A stretch of 64,000 nucleotides of DNA from Psychrobacter sp. JCM 18903 (GTDB lineage: Bacteria; Pseudomonadota; Gammaproteobacteria; Pseudomonadales; Moraxellaceae). This document shows, piece after piece, positions 9,601-18,116 of this stretch (within the stretch, counting starts at the first letter, position 1; each line of letters starts with the position of its first letter). The translations under genes were made by a program, and so were the position numbers. The notes under the pieces were generated by a model. It was not told where the DNA came from. It worked only from the letters and a program-made list of their open reading frames with translations, and did no database searches. Where the stretch lies: contig NZ_BAWJ01000015.1 of the NCBI RefSeq assembly GCF_000586475.1, positions 38,506-102,505 of the forward strand, read 5' to 3'.

Positions 9601-10824
9601 TTAGCCTACTACTGCGCCCATCTGGAAAATCGGTAAATACATGGCAATCACCAAGCCACCTACTAATACACCGAGCACTGCCATAATCATAGGCTCCATC
9701 AAGCTAGTTAGACCATCAACGGCATTATCGACTTCGTTTTCATAATATACTGCTACTTTATCAAGCATCTCTTCTAAGCTACCAGACTCTTCACCGATGC
9801 CAACCATTTGAATAGCCATACTTGGAAATAAATTAGTAGAACGTATTGAAAACTGTAGCTGTTGACCAGTAGAAACATCATTTTTGATTTGCTGAGTGGC
9901 ATTATAAAATACAACATTATTGGTTGCACCCGCTGTAGAATCGAGGGCATCAATAAGCGGCACGCCTGCAGCAAAGGTCGTCGATAGTGTACGAGCAAAA
10001 CGCGCAATAATCGCTTGATAAGCGATATTGCCAAATACTGGAACCTTTAAAACCGCACGGTCTAAAAAGTCACGGAATTTCTTAGAGCGTTTTTTCGCCT
10101 CTGAAAAGCCAACGATAGTACCGCCGATAATGATGATTAAAATAAACCACCACGCCTGCATCCACTCAGACATATTGACAACCATTTGGGTAAAAGCAGG
10201 CAGCTCTGCACCAAAAGATTCGAATAAATCTGAGAAAACTGGAACTACTTTTATCAATAGAATCATGGTGACAATGATAGCGACTACGATGACTGCAATA
10301 GGATATTTTACTGCTTTTTTAATTTTAGATTTGAGTAATTCACTTTTTTCTTTATAGGTCGCGACGCGTTCAAGCATGGTTTCCAGTGCACCTGACTGCT
10401 CACCAGAATCGACGAGTGAACAAAACAGATCATCAAAATAACGCGGGTGCTTGCGTAATGCTGAAGCAAAGGTTCCACCCGCTTCAATGTCAGATTTTAT
10501 TTGTAATACCAAGTCTTTCATACTGGGGTTATCAAGTGAGTCAGCAACAATCTCAAAGGATTGGGTCAATGGCACGCCCGCTTTCATCATAGTAGCCAAT
10601 TGACGGGCAAAAATAGCAATATCCATGGGTTTGATGGATTTCTTGAAAGTGTAAAGCGGCTTCGGTTTTTTCTTAATACCTTTGACGCTGATACCTTGTT
10701 TGCGTAAAGTCGCTTTTGCTAACTCTAAACTACGGCTGGTGGTCTCCCCTTTTACTTTTTGTCCGCGTCGATTCACCCCATCATAGACAAAGTCTAACAG
10801 CATGTCGGTCTTCGCTTTTGCCAT
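9601..10824 (-). CDS. pilC: Type IV pilus assembly inner-membrane protein PilC
   Basis: Polytopic platform protein of the type IV pilus machine (type II secretion F family), working with the PilB ATPase. It has 407 residues with two F domains, about 70-190 (FARQLATMMKAGVPLTQSFEIVADSL) and about 275-395 (FARTLSTTFAAGVPLIDALDS). Each ends in hydrophobic spans; three membrane helices are predicted (YPIAVIVVAIIVTMILLIKVVP, WWFILIIIIGGTIVGF and the C-terminal MAVLGVLVGGLVIAMYLPIF). The ATG at 10824 is preceded by GAGGG. It lies between pilD and pilB but about 390 bases from the latter. Confidence 0.94.
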   Translation of the reverse strand: MAKAKTDMLLDFVYDGVNRRGQKVKGETTSRSLELAKATLRKQGISVKGIKKKPKPLYTFKKSIKPMDIAIFARQLATMMKAGVPLTQSFEIVADSLDNPSMKDLVLQIKSDIEAGGTFASALRKHPRYFDDLFCSLVDSGEQSGALETMLERVATYKEKSELLKSKIKKAVKYPIAVIVVAIIVTMILLIKVVPVFSDLFESFGAELPAFTQMVVNMSEWMQAWWFILIIIIGGTIVGFSEAKKRSKKFRDFLDRAVLKVPVFGNIAYQAIIARFARTLSTTFAAGVPLIDALDSTAGATNNVVFYNATQQIKNDVSTGQQLQFSIRSTNLFPSMAIQMVGIGEESGSLEEMLDKVAVYYENEVDNAVDGLTSLMEPMIMAVLGVLVGGLVIAMYLPIFQMGAVVG

Positions 10825-11216
10825 GTTACTACCCTCAAAATATTGTCTAATATAGATATTGCAAAGATGTACAACGATGCCTGACTAATTACATAAAAAA
10901 GGCATACTTTATTTTAACGTAAAAAACCAGTATAACTCTGTTTTATATTTAAGTATATCTGGTAGGGATTATTGCTAATTTATAAAAGTCTGTACGATTA
11001 CCACCCATCATATAAGTCCTCATATAAATAATGGCATTATTCATATAAGAGTGATTCTGAACTTTCGACTATACTTTTCACCATCGCACTGACAAAGACT
11101 GCTTTTTAGATAGCTAAAGATTAAAAAGTAGTTGGTTAGTCGCTTTGAACGTTCCCTTTCAGCAATCAGCAGTGCTTTTTTCTGTGCGTATTTGACCTGT
11201 AAAAAAGCAAACATCC
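10825..11216. other. Spacer between pilB and pilC
   Basis: About 390 bases with no open frame that I can support, unusual inside a pilBCD cluster where these genes are normally almost adjacent. It probably holds a separate promoter for pilC-pilD-coaE. No strong terminator is visible. Confidence 0.4.
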
Positions 11217-12925
11217 TTACTCGGAAGTAACGCGCATCATTTCTTGAATACTGGTTACGCCTTGCAAGACTTTTAAAATGCCAGAGCGACGCAGGTCTCG
11301 GAAGCCATTTTTAAGTGCAGCGTCTTTAATATCTATCGCGTTACCGTCTTCCATAATGATGCGTGAGATATCAGGGCTGACTTTCATGACTTCGTAGATA
11401 CCGACTCGTCCTTTATAACCTTCACGGCATTCATTACAGCTACTGGCTCGTGAATGATATTGTCTGGATTGTCCAAATCGGCGTCTGTAAAGCCGAGCTC
11501 AAGCAGACTTTGCTTAGGGATGTTAATAGGTTTTTTGCAGTTTTTACACAAACGTCGTGCTAGGCGCTGGGCGATAACCAAGTTCACTGAAGTCGCGATA
11601 TTAAAGGAGGCCACACCCATGTTACGCAGCCGCGTCAGTGTTTCAGGTGCTGAGTTGGTATGTAGGGTTGAGAGCACCATATGCCCTGTTTGCGCTGCTT
11701 TAATTGCAATTTCAGCAGTTTCAAGGTCACGAATCTCACCAACCATGACAATATCAGGATCTTGGCGTAAAAAAGATTTGAGGGCATTTGCGAAAGTTAG
11801 ACCCACTTTTGGATTGACGTTGACTTGATTGATCCCCTCCAAGTTAATCTCCACTGGATCTTCAGCAGTGGATATGTTGGTCGCGCCAGTATTTAAAATA
11901 TTAATACCAGTATAAAGCGACACGGTCTTACCAGAACCAGTTGGTCCCGTGATAAGCAACATACCTTGCGGTTTATGCAGTGCCTCTAAAAACATATCTT
12001 TCTGATCAGGTTCATAACCGAGCGCTTCAATACCCAACATCGCTGAAGAAGGATCCAAAATACGAAGTACAAGTTTTTCGCCAAATAGGGTAGGCAGACA
12101 GCTTACTCGAAAGTCGATGGCTTTATCTTTAGATATCTTGAGCTTGATACGTCCATCTTGTGGCACACGGCGCTCTGAAATATCCATCTGCGACATGACT
12201 TTTAAACGGGCCGCAATTTTCCCAGCCAGTTGTACAGGTGGATTGGCCATTTTTTGCATCACCCCATCGACACGAAAGCGAACGCGATAGGTTTTTTCAT
12301 AGGGTTCAAAGTGCAAATCAGAGGCGCCCATACGAATGGCATCAACCAGCATTTTATTAACAAATTTTACAACAGGTGCTTCCTCGACGCTATCACTAAG
12401 CTTGGTCTCGCTTTCCTCTTCTTCACCTTCATCAAAGCCAATATTTAAATCGCTATCAGAGAAGCTATTAAAATTTTGCATGGTATCAGCGTAAAGACTT
12501 TCAATACGCTTTTTTAACTTATCTTCTTCGACGACAATAGTTTCAATAGACAGCCGTGAATTAAAAGCAATAGCGTCGATTGCATCCACACGAGTTGGAT
12601 CACTCAATGCGACGAATAAACGCTGTCCTCGTTTGAATAGTGGCAACGCATTAAATTTACGAACGATTTTTTCATCTACTAAGTCTTTTGGAATGACATC
12701 AATATGTAAGGCATCAAGATCGAAAAGAGGATCACCAAAAGCTTGTGACAACATCTGCGCAAGATGATAAGCATCTGCCAATTTATTGTCGACTAGGTAG
12801 GGCACTAGTCCTACTTGTTGCTGTTGCGATTCGGTCTGCGCGATTTTCATATTCGCTTCGCTGACGATACCTTCGCTGATTAGCTGGTGCGCTAAACCAC
12901 CATACTTGCTCGTGGTGATAGACAT
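11217..12925 (-). CDS. pilB: Type IV pilus extension ATPase PilB (frameshifted in this sequence)
   Basis: Hexameric ATPase powering pilus extension. The N-terminal MshEN-like domain (1-150) is followed by an acidic linker (DEGEEEESE, near 170) and the secretion-ATPase core. The core has Walker A GPTGSGKT at 327-334, the Asp box STAEDPVE, Walker B DPDIVMVGEIRD, and a His box TGHMVLSTLHTNSA. The zinc-binding Cys motif starts CKNCKK. Its second half, CNEC, appears only after restoring one C at about 11440 on the plus strand. That gives EPVGCNECREGYKGRVGIYEV and runs to ...MMRVTSE, for 569 residues. The ATG at 12925 has AAGGAG upstream. Confidence 0.93.
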
Positions 12926-13547
12926 TACGACTTCTCCTTAATACCCAATATGCTATATATTTGTCTGAAATCCATATACTTCTGAGAGCCACTTACTATT
13001 ATAATTTTTAACAGAGACCTGCTATAAGTCATTGTTAGCCTTTGGGCTATCATTAATAACAGTCAATGCAGAGATGCTCTTACAAGAGATCTAGCAGAGA
13101 AAGCGTTTTAATAGTGTAGGTCATCAGTAGCTTGGTCGTTAGATTGGTGATAATGTTCTGTTATATATAGACACAATACTATAAAACATTACTTTAGTTT
13201 AAAGATTTTATATGGACGATTGAGTGCTTGACCCAAAAAATCATAGCTTGAGACAATGTCTAGGGCGTGTCTTCAATTCAATAGACTATTTTCTAAATAG
13301 GCTAAATTCTGCCAAACATCGTCAAATAGCCTATCAATATCTCGATAATATTTGTGCTGCTTTCCTTGTTTGACAGTAATTTATCTCATTTTTATCATTA
13401 TTTTTTAGAGTGAGGACACGCCCTAGTAAATATTTGCATTGACTGTCTGTTTTTCTGCTGGCGGCAGCATACTATAGCACTTGGGAATTATTTGTTATAC
13501 TGGCGCGCATATTAGCCAAATTGGCAAGAATAGATGAAACAAGGTAG
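12926..13547. other. Spacer between pilB and tpiA containing a MITE-like element
   Basis: Divergent intergenic region of 620 bases. Its middle is occupied by the CTAG-flanked element listed separately (13260-13426). Outside that element I see only AT-rich sequence, which must carry the pilB and tpiA promoters. Confidence 0.5.
13260..13426. mobile_element. MITE-like element, copy 1 (159 bp between CTAG repeats)
   Basis: Non-coding element bounded by CTAG (13260-13263 and 13423-13426), which looks like a target-site duplication. Terminal inverted repeats begin GGCGTGTC at both ends (8/8), then TTCAAT versus CTCACT. The interior shares several blocks with copy 2 at 35.6 kb, in the same order: a CAAATAGC core, ATAT-C-CGATA, TTCCTTGTTTG and TTTATCTCATTTTTATCA. 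It has no transposase. CTAG-type duplications are known for some IS5-family elements, so an IS5-like parent is an inference. It lies in the pilB-tpiA intergenic region. Confidence 0.75.
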
Positions 13548-14378
13548 ATGAGTATGCAAGCTTGGGTAATTGGTAATTGGAAACAAAATCCAGCAACGAG
13601 TCACGACGTCGATTTATTGTTGAATAATTTGTTGAATAATTTGTTGACTATGATTGATGCTAAAGAGCAAGCCGACACAGAACGGTCAAATAGTCGCTGT
13701 CAGTTGATGGTGGCACCAAGCTGTATTCATCTGGCAGCTGTCAGTGCGCGTTTAGCCGGTAGTTCGATATTGAGTGCAGCGCAAGACGTCAGTGCGCATA
13801 GTGCCAGTGTTGGCGCTTATACGGGTGAATGCTCAGCACAGCAAATAGCAGACGCTGGGGCAACTTGGACGATACTGGGTCATTCTGAGCGTCGCCAGTA
13901 TCATAGCGATTCTCACGATACGTTATTGCAAAAAGTGACTCACGCACTCACCCAAGGTTTGGGCGTGGTATTTTGTATTGGTGAAACTCAGGCTCAATAT
14001 GATGATAAGCAAACCCTTGACGTAATTGACACTCAGTTATCAGTAATAAAAGAAGTGATTACTACCCAACCAGATCTCATATCATCACTATCTAATCGAC
14101 TGATCATTGCTTATGAGCCAGTGTGGGCGATTGGTACTGGCAAAGTCCCAACCGTGAGCGAAGTCAGTCAAACGCATCAGCATATTAAGCAAACCATCAC
14201 AGGCTTTGCAGAATCACTAAAGGTAATGAGTGTGTTATATGGTGGTAGTGTCAATGCGGATAATGCCGATAGCTTTGCCGCAGATCCTATGATTGATGGG
14301 GCATTGGTTGGCGGCGCATCATTAAAGGTAGAGAGTTTTTTGGCAATTGCCAATGCCTTTAGTCGAGCTAAAGACTAG
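13548..14378 (+). CDS. tpiA: Triosephosphate isomerase
   Basis: Glycolytic and gluconeogenic enzyme interconverting DHAP and glyceraldehyde-3-phosphate. It contains the substrate-binding GNWKQN (residues 9-14), the catalytic His region [10 protein letters not shown], the catalytic Glu motif [13 protein letters not shown], and the phosphate loop YGGSVNADN plus [10 protein letters not shown]. At 276 residues it is longer than the usual 250. Part of the excess is an N-terminal stretch [10 protein letters not shown] encoded by a 12-base tandem repeat (about 13618-13645). The start is ATG 13548, with AAGG just upstream. It precedes secG, as in Acinetobacter. Confidence 0.95.
   Translation: MSMQAWVIGNWKQNPATSHDVDLLLNNLLNNLLTMIDAKEQADTERSNSRCQLMVAPSCIHLAAVSARLAGSSILSAAQDVSAHSASVGAYTGECSAQQIADAGATWTILGHSERRQYHSDSHDTLLQKVTHALTQGLGVVFCIGETQAQYDDKQTLDVIDTQLSVIKEVITTQPDLISSLSNRLIIAYEPVWAIGTGKVPTVSEVSQTHQHIKQTITGFAESLKVMSVLYGGSVNADNADSFAADPMIDGALVGGASLKVESFLAIANAFSRAKD
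13618..13645 (+). repeat. 12-bp tandem repeat inside tpiA
   Basis: TTGTTGAATAAT is repeated twice and followed by a partial third unit (TTGTTGA), encoding [10 protein letters not shown]. It is an in-frame repeat near the enzyme's N-terminus in a region where other family members are shorter. Confidence 0.8.
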
Positions 14379-14592
14379 TCAATAAAGATAAAACGTGCAT
14401 TTCATGGCGGTCTCGATTATAAAATGTCTTTATCAGTTGGCAAAAGTAGGTTTAACAGTGCCCTTGCAATCGTGTACAATGCGCCTTATTTATATAATCG
14501 ATTTGGCAGCATTACCCGTCAATTGCTATTCCTATTAACCGTAAGATTTATTTTCCGTTATCAGTCGTCATTACGCGGCAAAAGAGGCCACC

Positions 14593-14901
14593 ATGTTTAC
14601 GTTTATATTAGCCCTGCATATTATCGTGGCGATTGCCATGATCGGCTTGATTTTGATACAGCATGGTAAAGGGGCAGACGCTGGAGCTTCTTTTGGCGCT
14701 GGCTCGTCAGGTACGGTCTTTGGTGCGGCAGGAACAGCGAACTTTTTAACGCGTGCGACAGCAGTCTTAACAGTGATATTTTTTATCACCAGTATGACGC
14801 TAGCCGTTCATGCGCGCAAACAGGCTGAAGATCAGTTCCGTTTAGATGCACCTGTGTCAGCACCACAAACGCCGCGTCCATTGACACAGAATTCTCAATA
14901 A
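14593..14901 (+). CDS. secG: Protein-export membrane protein SecG
   Basis: Small auxiliary subunit of the SecYEG translocon. It has 102 residues with two membrane helices: about 2-22 (FTFILALHIIVAIAMIGLILI) and about 55-75 (TAVLTVIFFITSMTLAV). They are separated by the conserved Gly-rich loop QHGKGADAGASFGAG...GTVFG. A hydrophilic C-terminal tail follows. It stands between tpiA and the tRNA-Leu gene, the order found in many gammaproteobacteria. Confidence 0.93.
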   Translation: MFTFILALHIIVAIAMIGLILIQHGKGADAGASFGAGSSGTVFGAAGTANFLTRATAVLTVIFFITSMTLAVHARKQAEDQFRLDAPVSAPQTPRPLTQNSQ

Positions 14902-15087
14902 CTGTACTTTAAAGACACTTGCCTTTACTAGCTGTCTTTAGTCATTGCCTTTTAATTGAGGCAGCTCTTGCTATTTTGAGGCGTTAGATTTACAATGCTT
15001 TTCTGTTTTAGCAGTCTGATTCTATCGATGCCTACCTTAAGCATCTATTATGATAGATTAGATAGCAATAATAGAGCAGTGAAAAAT

Positions 15088-15171
15088 GCGATTGTGGTGG
15101 AATGGTAGACACGCCATCTTGAGGGGGTGGTGGCGCAAGCTGTGGGGGTTCAAGTCCCCCCAATCGCACCA
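15088..15171 (+). tRNA. tRNA-Leu (anticodon GAG)
   Basis: Cloverleaf readable by eye. The acceptor is GCGATTG/CAATCGC with an encoded ACCA end. The anticodon stem is CCATC/GGTGG with loop TTGAGGG (anticodon GAG, reads CUC/CUU). A short class II variable arm (GGCGCAAGCT) and T arm GGGGG-TTCAAGT-CCCCC follow. The D loop reads GGAATGGTAGAC, one T shorter than the usual AATTGG of leucine tRNAs. Given the other single-base losses in this window, that may be a sequencing error. It follows secG, the same position as leuU in E. coli. Confidence 0.93.
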
Positions 15172-15251
15172 AGTTTTTAAAGTTGTAACGTATTGAGTGC
15201 GGCGTTAGTAATATAGGTAAGAAATTTAGTTTAATTTATTTAAAATAAAGA

Positions 15252-15280
15252 TTGACACTTATATAAAATCTCCCTATAAT
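15252..15280 (+). promoter_or_regulatory. Sigma-70 promoter of the initiator tRNA gene
   Basis: A consensus promoter: TTGACA (15252-15257), a 17-base spacer, and TATAAT (15275-15280). It ends 16 bases before the first base of tRNA-fMet. It probably also contributes transcripts to the rimP-nusA-infB genes downstream, as metY does in E. coli. Confidence 0.88.
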
Positions 15281-15296
15281 ACGCACCATAGATTGA

Positions 15297-15371
15297 TGCG
15301 GGGTGGAGCAGTCTGGTAGCTCGTCGCTCATAACCCGAAGGTCGTTGGTTCAAATCCAGCCCCCGCTACCA
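15297..15371 (+). tRNA. Initiator tRNA-fMet (anticodon CAT; two bases short in this sequence)
   Basis: Matches bacterial initiator tRNA: TGCGGGGTGGAGCAG at the 5' end with an unpaired 1-72 position, D loop CTGGTAGCTCGTCG, anticodon loop CTCATAA, T arm TTGG-TTCAAAT-CCAG and encoded ACCA. Initiators have three G:C pairs, GGG/CCC, closing the anticodon stem. Here only one G precedes CTCATAA while CCCG follows it, so the gene is 75 rather than 77 bases and the stem is broken. Loss of GG from a GGG run is the simplest explanation. Position ahead of rimP-nusA-infB matches metY of E. coli. Confidence 0.9.
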
Positions 15372-15822
15372 CTTTTTATACTGATGTTTTGTACACTAAA
15401 TTTGTCAGTAACGATTAGCCACCATTATGTTTGTGGGTTTTTTTGTATCTGATGGTCAGTGGTATCGCGGTATCTATCCTACTTATGCTAAGCTCTAGCT
15501 CTAGTTCTATAGAGTGCGATATTATTCGTTATTGGTTGTCACCTGCCGCTATCGGCGCGCTGCTTCTTAAGCACACTATCCTTTATTCCTCACTCTTTTA
15601 TCGATAGTACTGCTTTGTGAATAATAAAAGCATTGTCTGGCTGAGCTTGATGTTTTTTGTGCTCATCCCTATATAAGCGCATATCATATAAAATAATATG
15701 TTTGTGATTTAAGATAATATAATGACTGTGTCTCTTACTAATAAATAAACTCCATGAGTGAGCGACAATTACGCGGTTTACTAAGTACGATAGATACGTG
15801 AATAGGAAAAGATAAATAGATT
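15372..15822. other. Spacer between tRNA-fMet and rimP
   Basis: About 450 bases with no supported gene. It is AT-rich toward rimP, with no tRNA, no clear terminator after the tRNA and no repeat recognised. It may serve as the transcribed leader of the rimP-nusA-infB genes. Confidence 0.4.
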
Positions 15823-16323
15823 ATGAAGCTTTCAACCAAAGTTACAGAACTAACCAATATTATTGCTCCTGCCGTCGCGGCTTGCGATGTGGCATTATGG
15901 GGTATCGAGTTTGCACCGCAAGGCAATCGCTCTTTATTACGCATCTATATTGAGGCATTGCCAGAAGAGCAGGCTCAAAATAAACAAGTAACCATTGAAA
16001 ACTGTGCAGCAGTGAACCATCAAGTGAGTGGTATTCTTGAGGTTCATGATCCGATTGCTGGTGAGTTTATCTTAGAAGTCTCTTCACCAGGTTTCGACCG
16101 TGCATTCTTTTCCGATGAGCAGATGCATGCCTATGTTGGTCAAACCGTCAGCTTGCGTTTAATACAAGCGATTGGTGAAGGTGATCAAAAACGTCGCAAA
16201 GCGACAGGTACTTTAGATAGTATCGATGCAAATGTCTTAAATCTGACATCAAGCGATGGTCAGCAGTTTGAGATTGCACTGAGTAATATTGATAAAGCCA
16301 ATTTGATTTATGAAGATGCCTAA
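15823..16323 (+). CDS. rimP: Ribosome maturation factor RimP
   Basis: 30S assembly factor, 166 residues. The N-terminal domain shows the family pattern VALWGIEFAPQGNRSLLRIYIE, then the signature TIENCAAVNHQVSGILEVHDPIAGEFILEVSSPGFDR (residues about 52-90). A C-terminal SH3-like domain (VSLRLIQ...RKATGTLDSID...FEIALSNIDKANLI) completes it. The start ATG 15823 is the first in frame; the ribosome binding site is weak. It heads the rimP-nusA-infB set. Confidence 0.94.
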   Translation: MKLSTKVTELTNIIAPAVAACDVALWGIEFAPQGNRSLLRIYIEALPEEQAQNKQVTIENCAAVNHQVSGILEVHDPIAGEFILEVSSPGFDRAFFSDEQMHAYVGQTVSLRLIQAIGEGDQKRRKATGTLDSIDANVLNLTSSDGQQFEIALSNIDKANLIYEDA

Positions 16324-16481
16324 GCTTTTGTACAGCTTGGTTTGATTTGAAAACTTGAAGTAACAAATCATCCATCAGCATTTTAATATCCAAACAGCTT
16401 ATATAGCTTACGGTGAAAATATAATAGCAATACATAAATTATAAAATTTAAGTCAATTAAAAATGATAGGACAGGTATAGC

Positions 16482-17965
16482 ATGAGTCGTGAAATCTTAA
16501 CGGTAGTAGAAACTGTCAGTAATGAAAAGGGCTTAAATCCTGAAGATATCTTTGAAGCGATAGAAGATGCTTTGGTGGTATCGACTAAGAAAAAAGTATA
16601 CACCGAACAGCCAGAAGTGGCAGTACGGGTTGCTATTGACCGTACAACGGGCGATTATGATACTTATCGTTACTGGACAGTGGTTGCAGATGAAGACCAT
16701 GAAATGCCGGCTTGTCAGCTAGCCATCAGCGATCTTGATCCAGAAGAATGGTCAATCGGTGATGTCAAAGAAGAACAGATTGAATCGATTGAGTTTGGTC
16801 GTATTGCTGCGACGCAAGCCAAACAAGTCATCATCCAAAAGATTCGTGAAGCTGAGCGTAATTTAGTAGCAGATGCTTTTGAGCCACGTGTTGGCGAGAT
16901 GATGTATGGCGAAGTCAAGAAGCAGACTCGTGATGGCTATATCATTGATCTAGGTGACAATGCCGAAGCTATTTGTCACGTGATCAGATGCTGCCGCGTG
17001 AGCAATTACGTGCAAAATCACGTATCAATGCCATTTTGTATCATGTAAACCGTGAAAACCGCGGCGCTCAGTTGCTACTGTCTCGTACTCATCCTGAAAT
17101 GCTTTCAGCATTGATGCAAAAAGAAGTGCCTGAAATTGCCGAACAAATTATTGAAATCCGCAACGTCGCGCGCTTGCCGGGTACTCGTGCTAAAATAGCT
17201 GTGAAAACCAACGATCATCGTATCGATCCAGTTGGTGCTTGTATTGGTATGCGTGGTACACGTATCCAAGCCGTACAGCAGGAGCTTGATGGCGAACGCA
17301 TTGATGTGGTGGTATGGTCAGATGATCCAGCACAGTTCATTATCAGTGCTTTAGAGCCAGCTGACGTCAGTAGCATCATCTTGGATGAAGATACGCAAAC
17401 GGCTGATATTATCTTTAGCACCAATGATCAGTTGGCGCGTGCGATCGGTTCACAAGGTCAAAACGTACGTTTGGCGTCTGAGCTAACGGGCTATAAGCTT
17501 AATATGATGCTAGAAGAAGAATATCAGCAGCGTCAACAAAACGAATCGAAAGCCTTTATCGAATTATTCTATGAACGTTTAGAAGTGGATAAAGACTTAG
17601 CGCAAGCACTGGTCGATATTGGTTTTACCAGTATTGAAGAAGTGGCTTACGTACCAGTTGAAACCTTTTACGATATCGAAGGTCTAGACGATGAAGCGAT
17701 TGAGATGATTCAAGAGCGTGCAAAAGAAGTCGTCATCGCTGATGAGCTGGTCAAACAACAGAACATGAAAGAGCCAAGTCAAGAGCTACAAGAGCTTGAA
17801 GGTATGACAGTCAATTGGGCTTATAAAATGGCACAAAAAGACATTATTACCGTTGATGATTTGGCAGAACAAGCAGTCTTCGATCTCGAAGATATCGAAG
17901 GTTTAGACTCTGAAACCGCAGGAAAACTCATCATGAAAGCTCGGGAATCTTGGTTCAATGAATAA
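16482..17965 (+). CDS. nusA: Transcription termination/antitermination factor NusA (frameshifted in this sequence)
   Basis: RNA polymerase-associated factor controlling pausing, termination and antitermination. The N-terminal domain spans 1-125. The S1 domain has EVKKQTRDGYIIDLGDNAEA, and KH1/KH2 have CIGMRGTRIQAVQQELDGERIDVV and RAIGSQGQNVRLASELTGY. Two C-terminal acidic repeats follow (DIGFTSIEEVAYVP; FDLEDIEGLDSETAGKL). One T is missing in the TTT at 16972-16974; restoring it gives AEAILSRDQMLPREQ and a 494-residue protein. Acinetobacter-like NusA length supports the repair. It sits between rimP and infB. Confidence 0.95.
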
Positions 17966-18116
17966 GCGGTAACTGCATATCGCTGTCTTTTAGTGATATG
18001 CTATCGATAATAAAGTGCTGGTATGAACGCAGTACCAATACCAGCCTTACCCCAATCATTTGTAGCCAACAACTGAATTGAACATATAGCAAATAATAGA
18101 CAGTAGGTGATAATAA

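Noticed and set aside
14424..14669. 81-codon open frame overlapping the start of secG
   Set aside because: It runs through the secG promoter and coding region in another frame; secG is certain and this product has no family features.
16973..17965. Separate internal start for the second half of nusA
   Set aside because: It is the remainder of one NusA protein after a one-base loss; S1 and KH domains join perfectly once a T is restored.
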